Source: Xanthobacteraceae bacterium
GTDB lineage: Bacteria; Pseudomonadota; Alphaproteobacteria; Rhizobiales; Xanthobacteraceae
DNA: 5,306 nucleotides
Direction of reading: 5' to 3'
Assembly (NCBI GenBank): GCA_030043335.1
Contig: JASHXX010000236.1
Coordinates: 1-5,306, forward strand
Made by a program: the position numbers and the translations under genes. Position 1 is the stretch's first letter, and every line of letters begins with the position of its first letter. Below are positions 1 through 5,306 of this stretch, one piece after another. The notes below the pieces were generated by a model, which was not told the DNA's origin, made no database searches, and saw only the letters and a program-made list of their open reading frames with translations.

Positions 1-255
1 CCGTTCGGCCGCTCGCTTGAGCGTCGCACCGAGCGCGAGCTGATCGAGGATTACGTGTCGATGCTCGACAGCGTGCTCGGCCGGCTCACGCCCGAGAACC
101 ATCCTCTCGCCGTCGGTCTCGCCGCGATTCCGGAAAAAATCCGCGGCTTCGGCCATGTCAAACAGCGCCATCTCGCGGCGGCCAAGGCCGACCAGGCGGC
201 TCTGCTCCAACAATTCCGCGCCGGGGCGCCGGCACTGCTTACGGCCGCGGAATGA
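1..255 (+). CDS. Indolepyruvate ferredoxin oxidoreductase family protein, C-terminal fragment (5' truncated)
   Basis: The reading frame is open from base 1 to the TGA at 253-255, giving the last 84 residues of a protein that begins outside the window. The piece starts PFGRSLERRTERELIEDY and continues through LTPENHPLAVGLAAIPEKIRGFGHVK. This pattern (PFGR, ER.LI..Y, a helix, then a 'P..IRGFGHVK' motif and an Ala/Arg-rich tail) resembles the extreme C-terminus of the long single-chain indolepyruvate:ferredoxin oxidoreductases of proteobacteria (DUF6537 region). Those enzymes oxidatively decarboxylate aryl pyruvates from aromatic amino-acid transamination to acyl-CoA and reduce ferredoxin. The thiamine-diphosphate and iron-sulfur domains would lie upstream and cannot be seen, so the assignment rests on tail similarity recalled from the family. 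A GTG at 55 is in frame but is internal to the gene. The next gene, hemH, starts 52 bp downstream with a palindrome in between, so co-transcription is possible but not shown. Confidence 0.75.
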   Translation, partial: PFGRSLERRTERELIEDYVSMLDSVLGRLTPENHPLAVGLAAIPEKIRGFGHVKQRHLAAAKADQAALLQQFRAGAPALLTAAE

Positions 256-257
256 AT

Positions 258-296
258 GTCATCGCGGGCTCGCCGCTTCGCGGCGCCCACAATGAC
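258..296. repeat. Imperfect palindrome (REP-like) between the truncated gene and hemH
   Basis: The ends are the inverted pair GTCAT (258-262) and ATGAC (292-296). Inside lie GGG (266-268) against CCC (286-288) and a perfect 6-bp stem CGCCGC (271-276) / GCGGCG (280-285) closed by a TTC loop. The whole element is about 39 bp, begins 3 bp after the upstream stop codon and ends 5 bp before the ribosome binding site of hemH. It has the look of a short extragenic palindromic repeat. It has no T-run, so it is not a classical intrinsic terminator, but in RNA the hairpin could damp read-through or protect the 3' end of the upstream transcript. No second copy was seen in this window, so repeat status is inferred from form alone. 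Confidence 0.5.
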
Positions 297-307
297 GACG
301 AGGTGAC

Positions 308-1477
308 ATGAGCGACACACCGCCGATGCCGGGAACGGTCGCCGCGCCTGCCCTCGAACCGGGCGCGCCGGCGACGGCGCCTGCCGATCTGGTGCTCGAT
401 CATGAGCTCACCGCAGTGCTTTCCGACAAGCTCGGTGCGCAGACGCAGCAGAGCGAGGCGGCGCCGACGCCGGCGCCGGCCCCTGCGGCCGGTCAGATCG
501 GCGTGCTCATCGTCAACCTCGGCACCACCGACGCCGCCGAGCCCGCGGCCGTGCGCCGTTATCTCAAGGAGTTCCTCACCGATCCGCGCGTGATCGAACG
601 GACCGATCTGCTCTGGCGGATCACGCTCAACGGCCTCATCCTGCCGCTGCGCTCGCGCCGCAAGGCGCGCGACTACCGCAAGATCTGGAATCGCGACGGC
701 GACGAGTCGCCGTTCAAGACCATTACCCGCGCGCAGGCGGAAAAGCTCGCCGGCGCGCTCGAGCCGCTCGGCAAGCACGTCATGGTCGACTGGGCGATGC
801 GCTACGGCAATCCCTCGATCGCCTCGCGGCTCGAAGCGCTGATCGCGCGCGGCTGCGAGCGCGTTCTGGTCATGCCGCTTTATCCGCAATATTCGGCGGC
901 GACGACGGCGACGGTGTGCGACGAGGTGTTTCGGTTGCTGATGCGGCGACGCCGGCAACCGGCGTTGCGCGTGCTGCCGGCTTACTACGATGATCGCCAC
1001 TACATCGAGGCGCTCGCCGCCTCGCTCAAGGCGGAGCTGAAAGTACTTCCGTTCAACCCCGAGGTCATCGTCGCCTCCTATCACGGCATGCCGCGGGACT
1101 ACGTCGCCAAGGGCGATCCGTATGAGAGCCAGTGCGCGCGCACGACCGAGCTTCTCCGCGCCGATCTCGGGCTCAACGAAGCCGAGCTGATGATGACGTT
1201 CCAGTCCCGCTTCGGCCGCGGCCGTTGGCTCGAGCCCTATACGATCCAGACGGTCAAGGGGCTGGCCAAGAAGGGCGTGAAGAATCTGGTGGTGATCACG
1301 CCCGGCTTTGCCGCCGATTGCCTGGAGACGCTCGAGGAGATCGCCGTCGAGAATGCGCGGGTGTTCAAGCGTCATGGCGGCAAGAACTTTGCCGCGGTGC
1401 CCTGCCTCAACGACAGCGCGGCCGGCATGGCGTTGATCTCGCAGCTCGCCACGCGCGAGCTCAAAGGCTGGGTGTGA
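308..1477 (+). CDS. hemH: Ferrochelatase (protoheme ferro-lyase) with extended N-terminus
   Basis: HemH inserts Fe2+ into protoporphyrin IX, the last step of protoheme synthesis. The product is 389 residues. The core begins near residue 64 (IGVLIVNLGTTDA) and carries RRYLKEFLTDPRV (83-95), the substrate-loop region, and the family signature around SYHGMP, with catalytic His259 followed by GDPY (269-272). TFQSRFGRGRW (297-307) and the metal-site motif CLETLEE (338-344, Glu340 and Glu344) follow; the latter aligns with the essential Glu343/Glu347 pair of the human enzyme. The C-terminus ends soon after the core (ELKGWV), and the cysteine cluster that binds [2Fe-2S] in animal and some bacterial ferrochelatases is absent. 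Start choice: ATG 308 has an AGGTGA ribosome binding site at 301-306, while internal candidates (ATG 326, GTG 392) lack one. The first 62 or so residues are Ala/Pro-rich, so the protein is about 40 residues longer than usual. No other heme gene is adjacent. Certain on function, fairly sure on start. Confidence 0.97.
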   Translation: MSDTPPMPGTVAAPALEPGAPATAPADLVLDHELTAVLSDKLGAQTQQSEAAPTPAPAPAAGQIGVLIVNLGTTDAAEPAAVRRYLKEFLTDPRVIERTDLLWRITLNGLILPLRSRRKARDYRKIWNRDGDESPFKTITRAQAEKLAGALEPLGKHVMVDWAMRYGNPSIASRLEALIARGCERVLVMPLYPQYSAATTATVCDEVFRLLMRRRRQPALRVLPAYYDDRHYIEALAASLKAELKVLPFNPEVIVASYHGMPRDYVAKGDPYESQCARTTELLRADLGLNEAELMMTFQSRFGRGRWLEPYTIQTVKGLAKKGVKNLVVITPGFAADCLETLEEIAVENARVFKRHGGKNFAAVPCLNDSAAGMALISQLATRELKGWV

Positions 1478-1510
1478 CCGCTCGCCTCCGCGCGTGAAGC
1501 GATCAACCTG

Positions 1511-1545
1511 CCGTTAACCATGTCCGTTCTAACTCCGTTAACCAT
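1511..1545. promoter_or_regulatory. Paired CCGTTAACCAT direct repeats upstream of the beta-barrel gene (possible regulator site)
   Basis: The 11-mer CCGTTAACCAT occurs exactly at 1511-1521 and again at 1535-1545, 24 bp apart start to start, with a related TTCTAAC between them (1527-1533). They stand in the AT-richest part of the gap after hemH, about 120 bp before the likely start of the outer-membrane protein gene. TTAACC-type half sites spaced by a few bases to two helical turns recall the alphaproteobacterial CtrA motif (TTAA-N7-TTAA and TTAACCAT variants), but the spacer here is 20 bp between TTAA cores, not 7. This may be an operator or part of a promoter. The sequence shows the repeat; the regulator is inference. 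Confidence 0.35.
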
Positions 1546-1649
1546 CGGGGCGCGGCTTGGCGGCCCGTACCGGCTTTTGCGCGGCTGCCGTTCGGGGGCG
1601 CCCGCTCGCCGGCGCAGCTCCTTGACGGTGGTTTGCCTTGACAGCTCCC

Positions 1650-1656
1650 GAGGTGA
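1650..1656 (+). promoter_or_regulatory. Ribosome binding site GAGGTGA favouring the GTG 1665 start
   Basis: GAGGTGA matches the anti-Shine-Dalgarno well and lies 8 nt before GTG 1665. It lies inside the coding sequence if TTG 1638 is used instead. Because both start codons are non-ATG, this site is the main argument for the shorter form, which still keeps a complete signal peptide. Confidence 0.45.
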
Positions 1657-1664
1657 CGCGGACG

Positions 1665-3551
1665 GTGGGGATCGGGCCGGGCTCGGGTGCACGGCGTTCG
1701 CTCGCAACGCGGTATCGCGGCGCGCCGGCTGCCGCCGGCTTCGCCATTGTCGGGATAGCGCTCGCGCCGACGCCCGCCGCGGCGCAGATGCCGGCGCCGG
1801 CTCCCGGCTCGATCGCCGAACTATTGCAGCCCGCGCTCGACGGCAAGCCGGCGACGGCGCCGCGCTTCCGCCGTCCGGACGACAAGGCGGCGTCGCCGGG
1901 CGCGCCGCCGCCGGGGAAATTCACCGCGCCGACGCGCATCGGTGCGACGCCGATCTACGGCAGCCCGGCCGGCTTCGGCGCCGGCAACACCGGTTTCGAT
2001 TCCAGCGGCAAGCCGCGGCGCCGGAAACCGGCGCCGCCCGCTCCGGCGGAAGCCGCGGTCGTGCCGCAGCCGGAGATGACGTTCACGCCGGTGCCGACCT
2101 TCGCGCCGCCGATGCCGGTCGCTGCAAAGAAGCTGCCGGCGACGACGCCGCGCGCGGCGGAAATTCATCCGCTAAAGGCGGCGAACCGGCCCGGTGCCGT
2201 CCTGCCGCCGCCGGCCGTGCCGCCACCGCTGAGCAATCCGCCGCCCGAAGTGCATCCGCTCGCGGCTGCGAACCGGCCGGGCGCCATCATCGTCGTGCCG
2301 CCGCCGATCGATCCCTATGACACCGCCGCGACGCTGCCGCCGACCGCACCGCTGCCCAATACGCTGACACCCGGAACCCTGCCGCAACGGCCATTGCCGA
2401 TCGCCGCGGGCGATCCTTACGCGGCGCTCGGCATTCGCGCCGGCTCGTTCCCGCTGTTTCCGTCGCTCGATCTGTCGGCCGCCTACAGCACCAATCCGGA
2501 ACGGGTGACCGGCTCGCCCGGCTCGGCCTATTTCGTCGGCGCGCCGGAACTGCAGGTCCGCTCCGACTGGGACCGCCACTCGCTCACCGCCGACATTACC
2601 GGCTCCTACACCGAGTACGCCGAAAAGCTGTCGCCGTCGCTCAACGTTCCCTACTTCAATTCAAGGATCGACGGCCGCATCGACGTATCGCGCGACACCC
2701 AGGTCATTCTCGAAAACCGTTTCCTCCTCACCACCGACAATCCCGGCAGCCCGAACCTTACAGCCGGCCTGGCTTTCCTGCCGATCAACACCGACCTCGG
2801 CGGCACGCTCGGCGTCATTCAAACCTTCAACCGGCTCTCGGTGACGCTCAAAGGCACCTTCGATCGCGCGGTCTATGACGATTCGGTGTTGACCAATGGC
2901 GAGAGCACCAGCAATGCCGACCGCAACTTCAACCAGACCGCCGGCATCCTGCGCATTGCCTACGAGCTCGATCCCGGCCTCAAGCCGTTCGTCGCGGTCG
3001 AGGGCGACGTGCGCGTCCATGACGAGGAGTTCGATCGCAGTGGCCTCGAGCGCAGCTCGGTCGGCGTAAGCGCGAAGGCGGGCGCCGCCGTCGACCTGTT
3101 CGGCGCGCTGACCGGCGAGATGGCCGGCGGTTTTGTCGATCGCTCCTACAAGGACCCGACGCTGCCGGACGTCAGCGGCTTCATCGCCGACGGCTCGCTG
3201 GTCTGGCAGGCGACCGCGTTGACTACCGCCAAGCTGACCGCGGCATGGCAGGTCTACGAGACCGTCATCGCGCCCGCGTCCGGCGAACTGAGCCGCGATC
3301 TCGCGCTGCAGGTCGATCACGCCTTTCTGCGCTGGCTGATCGGCACGCTGAAGGCCGGCTACGGTACCGACGATTATGTCGGGTCGCCGCTGAGCGACAC
3401 GCGCTATTTCGTGTCCGCGGGGCTCACCTACAAATTCACCCCCGAGGTGCAGCTGCGGGGCGAGGTGCGGCAGGACTGGCAGTTCGCCACCGAGGCGGCC
3501 TTCACCTACATCGCCACGTCATTCCTGCTCGGTCTGCACTTGCAACGCTGA
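1665..3551 (+). CDS. Secreted outer-membrane beta-barrel protein with Pro-rich N-terminal region (BBP2-type porin family)
   Basis: With GTG 1665 as start the product is 628 residues. That start has a GAGGTGA ribosome binding site at 1650-1656, 8 nt upstream; TTG 1638 (adds nine residues, weaker GGTGG site at 1627-1631) is the alternative, and a TGA at 1623 closes the frame further up. An n-region with RRSLATRYR, a hydrophobic stretch and TPAAA before QMP form a long signal peptide, cut near residue 40/41. Residues 41-249 are rich in Pro and Ala, probably unstructured, with two copies of E(I/V)HPL(K/A)AANRPGA (166-178 and 195-207). From DPYAALGIRAGSFPLFPSL (250 on) to the end, alternating polar/hydrophobic strands with many Tyr, Arg and Asp residues, such as LTADITGSYTEYA and YFVSAGLTYKF, indicate a beta-barrel. 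It resembles the 'putative beta-barrel porin 2' (OMP_b-brl, PF10082-like) proteins common in rhizobia. The last strand ends LLGLHLQR, lacking the usual terminal aromatic. Substrate is unknown. It is probably its own transcription unit, with about 190 bp upstream and a hairpin downstream. Confidence 0.85.
   Translation: MGIGPGSGARRSLATRYRGAPAAAGFAIVGIALAPTPAAAQMPAPAPGSIAELLQPALDGKPATAPRFRRPDDKAASPGAPPPGKFTAPTRIGATPIYGSPAGFGAGNTGFDSSGKPRRRKPAPPAPAEAAVVPQPEMTFTPVPTFAPPMPVAAKKLPATTPRAAEIHPLKAANRPGAVLPPPAVPPPLSNPPPEVHPLAAANRPGAIIVVPPPIDPYDTAATLPPTAPLPNTLTPGTLPQRPLPIAAGDPYAALGIRAGSFPLFPSLDLSAAYSTNPERVTGSPGSAYFVGAPELQVRSDWDRHSLTADITGSYTEYAEKLSPSLNVPYFNSRIDGRIDVSRDTQVILENRFLLTTDNPGSPNLTAGLAFLPINTDLGGTLGVIQTFNRLSVTLKGTFDRAVYDDSVLTNGESTSNADRNFNQTAGILRIAYELDPGLKPFVAVEGDVRVHDEEFDRSGLERSSVGVSAKAGAAVDLFGALTGEMAGGFVDRSYKDPTLPDVSGFIADGSLVWQATALTTAKLTAAWQVYETVIAPASGELSRDLALQVDHAFLRWLIGTLKAGYGTDDYVGSPLSDTRYFVSAGLTYKFTPEVQLRGEVRQDWQFATEAAFTYIATSFLLGLHLQR
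2133..2286 (+). repeat. Proline-rich segment with a 29-residue in-frame duplication
   Basis: Within the beta-barrel gene, the unit starting at base 2160 (EIHPLKAANRPGA, then a Pro-rich spacer) recurs at base 2247 (EVHPLAAANRPGA, then another Pro-rich run). The period is 87 bp, or 29 codons. The two 13-residue cores differ at two positions only, whereas their codons differ at several synonymous sites, so the protein sequence seems kept by selection rather than being a fresh DNA duplication. Confidence 0.7.
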
Positions 3552-3561
3552 GTCGGCATCG

Positions 3562-3577
3562 CGGCGGCACGCCGCCG
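3562..3577 (+). terminator. Short GC hairpin after the beta-barrel gene, possible terminator
   Basis: CGGCGG (3562-3567) and CCGCCG (3572-3577) form a 6-bp perfect stem with a CACG loop, 10 bp after the stop codon of the outer-membrane gene. No T-run follows (AGGCGATTGATC), so it is weak as an intrinsic terminator, but its position right behind the stop fits a 3'-end structure. Confidence 0.3.
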
Positions 3578-3745
3578 AGGCGATTGATCTCAATCAGCTG
3601 TTAACTTGCAAAAGCTCCTTAGCATTTACCAAGGCTGTTTACCGCGTGGCCCGTTTTTCAGATCGGGCAACCGGAACGGCAGCCTCGTTGCGCTATGCTG
3701 GCGGCAACCGAATTCGGAAATAAAACGAGGCACCGAGGTTACGTC

Positions 3746-4105
3746 ATGAAGAAGTTTCTGATTGCACTCGTCGCGGCACTGCTCGTCGGCGCGACCACGT
3801 TGGCGATCTCGGGCACGGCAGAGGCGCGCTGGGGCTATGGCTGGGGCTACCCCGCTTGGGGCCATGGCTGGCATCGCGGCTGGGGCTATGGCGGCTGGCG
3901 CCGCGGCTGGGGCGGTTGGGGTTACGGCGGCTGGGGCTATGGCGCGCTCGCTGCCGGCGCCTTCGCGGGCGCTGCATTGGCCGCGCCGTATTATGGCTAT
4001 CCGTACGCTTCCTATCCCTATTTCGGCTCATACCCTTATTACGGCGCCTATCCTTACTACGGGTACGGCACCACGGGTTATGGGAACGGTTGCGGCTGCT
4101 GGTGA
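3746..4105 (+). CDS. Small secreted Gly/Tyr/Trp-rich repeat protein, function unknown
   Basis: The product is 119 residues. ATG 3746 is preceded by GAGG at 3735-3738 and opens a textbook signal peptide: MKK, the hydrophobic FLIALVAALLVGATTLAI, and cleavage after GTAEA (27/28). In-frame codons upstream to 3695 are non-coding leader. The mature chain has three blocks. Residues 28-66 are low-complexity W/G/Y/R with nine Trp at 3-5-residue steps (WGYGGW and RRGWGGW units). Residues 67-80 (ALAAGAFAGAALAA) are small and hydrophobic, glycine-zipper-like. Residues 81-112 are Tyr-rich, with hexads YPYFGS, YPYYGA and YPYYGY at 90-107. It ends NGCGCW with two Cys. Similar small exported proteins are common and unannotated in rhizobia and look like the sulfur-globule protein type by composition only. 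It is likely periplasmic or surface-associated; the central block could touch a membrane. It is alone on the plus strand, with a 194-bp gap before it, and converges on galU. The gene is solid because of its signal peptide and ribosome site; the function is unknown. Confidence 0.85.
   Translation: MKKFLIALVAALLVGATTLAISGTAEARWGYGWGYPAWGHGWHRGWGYGGWRRGWGGWGYGGWGYGALAAGAFAGAALAAPYYGYPYASYPYFGSYPYYGAYPYYGYGTTGYGNGCGCW
3827..4066 (+). repeat. Coding low-complexity repeats (W/G block and YPYYG hexads)
   Basis: Bases 3827-3943 repeat degenerate units of the GGCTGGGGCTATGGC kind, encoding WGYG/WGGW motifs. Bases 4013-4066 hold three 18-bp units encoding YPY(F/Y)G(S/A/Y). The third bases of the Tyr, Pro and Gly codons vary between the hexads (TATCCC, TACCCT, TATCCT), so the array is not a recent slippage product. 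Confidence 0.7.
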
Positions 4106-4120
4106 ACCGCGGCTTTGATC

Positions 4121-4166
4121 GCGCGGCGCCGGCGCGCCCGGTTCCGGGTGGCGCTGATCAGGCGCC
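4121..4166. terminator. GC-rich hairpins at the convergent junction, possible bidirectional terminator
   Basis: Between the small secreted protein and galU, which converge with a 52-bp gap, three inverted repeats follow each other: GCGCG (4121-4125) / CGCGC (4133-4137), CCCG / CGGG around GTTC (4137-4148), and GGCGC (4150-4154) / GCGCC (4162-4166) around TGATCAG. The last one contains the galU stop codon (complement of 4158-4160). None has a U-tract on either strand, so termination strength is doubtful. Placement at a tail-to-tail junction is the main support. Confidence 0.35.
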
Positions 4167-5048
4167 GTTGACGTCGTCGAGGATCTTTCTGATCTCGGCG
4201 CGGAAGCCCGGCGCGATGTCCTTGCGCGCGAGCGCGTAGGAGACGTTGGCGGCAAGAAAGCCGATCTTCGAGCCGCAATCGAAGCTGCGGCCCTCGAATT
4301 TCAGTCCGTAGAACGGCTGCTTGCGCGACAGCGCGATCATCGCGTCGGTGAGCTGAATCTCGCCGCCGGCGCCGCTGTCCTGCGTTTCCAGAAGCGTGAG
4401 AATCTCCGGCTGCAGGATGTAGCGGCCGGTGAGGATAAGGTTCGACGGCGCCCGCTCGCGCGGCGGCTTCTCCACCATGCCGGTGACCGCGAACATCTTG
4501 CCTTTGGGCGGGCCGACGCCGACGACGCCGTATTGGTCGATGCGCTCCAGCGCCATCTCCTCGACGGCGACGATGTTGGCCCGTTCGCCGGCATCGCGCG
4601 CGGCATCGATCATCTGCGCGAGACAGCCGCGTTCGTGCTGCACCAGCACGTCCGGCAACAGCAGCGCGAACGGCTCATGGCCGATCAATTCGCGCGCGCA
4701 CCAGACCGCGTGGCCGAGGCCGAGCGGCTCCTGCTGGCGGGTGAAGCTCGCCGTGCCGGGCTCCGGCAGATCCTGGCGCAGGAATTCGAGCGCCTCGTGC
4801 TTCCGCCGCTCGAGCAGCGTCATCTCCAGCTCGAATTGGCGGTCGAAATGATCTTCGATCACGCCCTTGTTGCGGCCGGTGACGAAGATGAAATGCTCGA
4901 TGCCGGCCTCGCGCGCCTCGTCGACGACGTGCTGGATCAGCGGCCGGTCGACGACCGGCAGCATCTCTTTCGGCATGGCTTTAGTGGCAGGGAGGAAGCG
5001 GGTGCCGAGCCCGGCCACGGGAAAGACGGCTTTGCGGACGAGTTTCAT
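4158..5048 (-). CDS. galU: UTP-glucose-1-phosphate uridylyltransferase (UDP-glucose pyrophosphorylase)
   Basis: GalU joins UTP and glucose-1-phosphate to UDP-glucose and pyrophosphate, feeding exopolysaccharide, LPS core, cyclic glucan and galactose metabolism in the cytosol. The 296-residue length is normal for the bacterial family. Visible motifs in order: the nucleotide-binding loop VAGLGTRFLPATKAMPKEMLP (11-31), IQHVVDEAREAGIEHFIFVTGRNK (38-61), QQEPLGLGHAVWCA (105-118) for the uracil and sugar contacts, LLLPDVL (129-135) with metal ligand Asp133, VEKP (192-195) with Lys194, GRYIL (208-212), GGEIQLTDAM (228-237) and FDCGSKIGF (257-264). The ATG at 5048 is right, because family members begin just before the RKAVFPVAGLGTR strand. 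The nearest ribosome-site-like AAGG lies only 1 nt before it, so initiation may be weak or unusual. The gene runs against the two exported-protein genes and has no visible operon partner in the window. Identification is secure. Confidence 0.97.
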   Translation of the reverse strand: MKLVRKAVFPVAGLGTRFLPATKAMPKEMLPVVDRPLIQHVVDEAREAGIEHFIFVTGRNKGVIEDHFDRQFELEMTLLERRKHEALEFLRQDLPEPGTASFTRQQEPLGLGHAVWCARELIGHEPFALLLPDVLVQHERGCLAQMIDAARDAGERANIVAVEEMALERIDQYGVVGVGPPKGKMFAVTGMVEKPPRERAPSNLILTGRYILQPEILTLLETQDSGAGGEIQLTDAMIALSRKQPFYGLKFEGRSFDCGSKIGFLAANVSYALARKDIAPGFRAEIRKILDDVNGA

Positions 5049-5306
5049 ACCTTGTCGTGGGGCGAGAGGAGGGTCAAATGCCGGGCGCGATACGCTTTCT
5101 TGCCCAATTCATCGTCCAGTTTCGGTCGAGGTAAGCGAGTGAGGATGGAAGCACAATCGAGCTTGCCTTCGCGAGTCTGGCGCACGTCGCCGCACTATGG
5201 AACGCAAGCGACGGCCGCCTTCAGCGGCACCCGGCGATCGCCGCCGAGTGTCCCGACTTAAGGCTTCGGTAACATAGCAGGCGCCCATTGCTGCGACCAC
5301 CGAACA
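5049..5306. other. Upstream region of galU, no supported gene
   Basis: These 258 bases hold no frame with recognisable protein content; short frames on both strands are Arg/Ser-rich and lack ribosome sites. On the minus strand this is the leader and presumed promoter of galU. I could not find a convincing -35/-10 pair, a sigma-54 site or a GGAAC..CGTT general-stress promoter. The right edge may be the start of the next intergenic region or of a gene outside the window. Confidence 0.5.

Noticed and set aside
239..1375. 378-codon open frame on the minus strand opposite hemH
   Set aside because: It is Arg/His-rich with no recognisable domain and lies entirely antisense to a certain gene; long antisense frames are expected in GC-rich DNA with strong third-base bias.
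1455..1485. GCGAGC / GCTCGC inverted repeat across the hemH stop as a terminator
   Set aside because: A 19-nt loop, a 6-bp stem mostly inside coding sequence and no T-run; chance pairing is likely in such GC-rich DNA.
1520..2320. 266-codon plus-strand frame beginning at ATG 1520 ahead of and overlapping the outer-membrane gene
   Set aside because: No ribosome site before the ATG, and the translation is a Arg/Ala/Gly-rich shifted reading of the genuine gene, lacking its signal peptide.
2661..3320. 219-codon minus-strand frame opposite the beta-barrel region
   Set aside because: Antisense to a frame with clear signal peptide and barrel pattern; no motif or ribosome site.
3649..3668. GCCCG ... 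CGGGC inverted repeat around TTTTTCAGAT, considered as a terminator
   Set aside because: The T-run is in the loop rather than after the stem, the stem is only 5 bp, and it is about 100 bp past the stop codon.
3673..3690. GGAAC ... CGTT upstream of the small secreted protein as a general-stress (EcfG) promoter
   Set aside because: The spacing is 8 bp rather than the 16-17 bp needed by that sigma factor.
4533..5261. 242-codon plus-strand frame opposite galU
   Set aside because: Mirror of a certain gene; its only apparent order comes from GalU codons read on the other strand.

Overview
The window looks like ordinary chromosome from a GC-rich alphaproteobacterium, most likely Hyphomicrobiales of the Bradyrhizobium/Rhodopseudomonas/Xanthobacteraceae type. 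The grounds are the high GC content, the style of the GalU and HemH sequences, a rhizobial-type beta-barrel porin with a Pro-rich N-terminal region, and a small secreted Gly/Tyr/Trp-rich protein of a kind common in this order. No mobile element, CRISPR array, rRNA or tRNA was seen.

Layout from left to right: the 3' end of a large gene (C-terminal 84 residues, resembling the single-chain indolepyruvate ferredoxin oxidoreductase family), plus strand, ending at 255; a 52-bp gap filled by an imperfect palindrome; hemH (ferrochelatase), 308-1477, plus strand; a leader of about 190 bp with two copies of CCGTTAACCAT; a secreted outer-membrane beta-barrel protein (start 1665 or 1638, end 3551), plus strand; a 194-bp spacer with a short GC hairpin; a small secreted W/Y/G-rich protein, 3746-4105, plus strand; a GC-rich convergent junction; galU (UTP-glucose-1-phosphate uridylyltransferase), 4158-5048, minus strand; and 258 bp upstream of galU with no gene that I can support.

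The genes do not form one pathway. HemH inserts iron into protoporphyrin IX at the end of heme synthesis. GalU makes UDP-glucose for exopolysaccharide, LPS and other glycans. The barrel protein and the small repeat protein are both exported, so the right two thirds of the window has a cell-envelope flavour, but only by proximity. The gaps and the convergent galU argue for separate transcription units.

I did not find a convincing undescribed system. The points most worth a second look are the W-rich/YPYYG-repeat secreted protein, the roughly 62-residue Ala/Pro-rich extension on ferrochelatase, the 29-residue duplication in the Pro-rich region of the barrel protein, and the paired GTTAACC-type sites in front of that gene.
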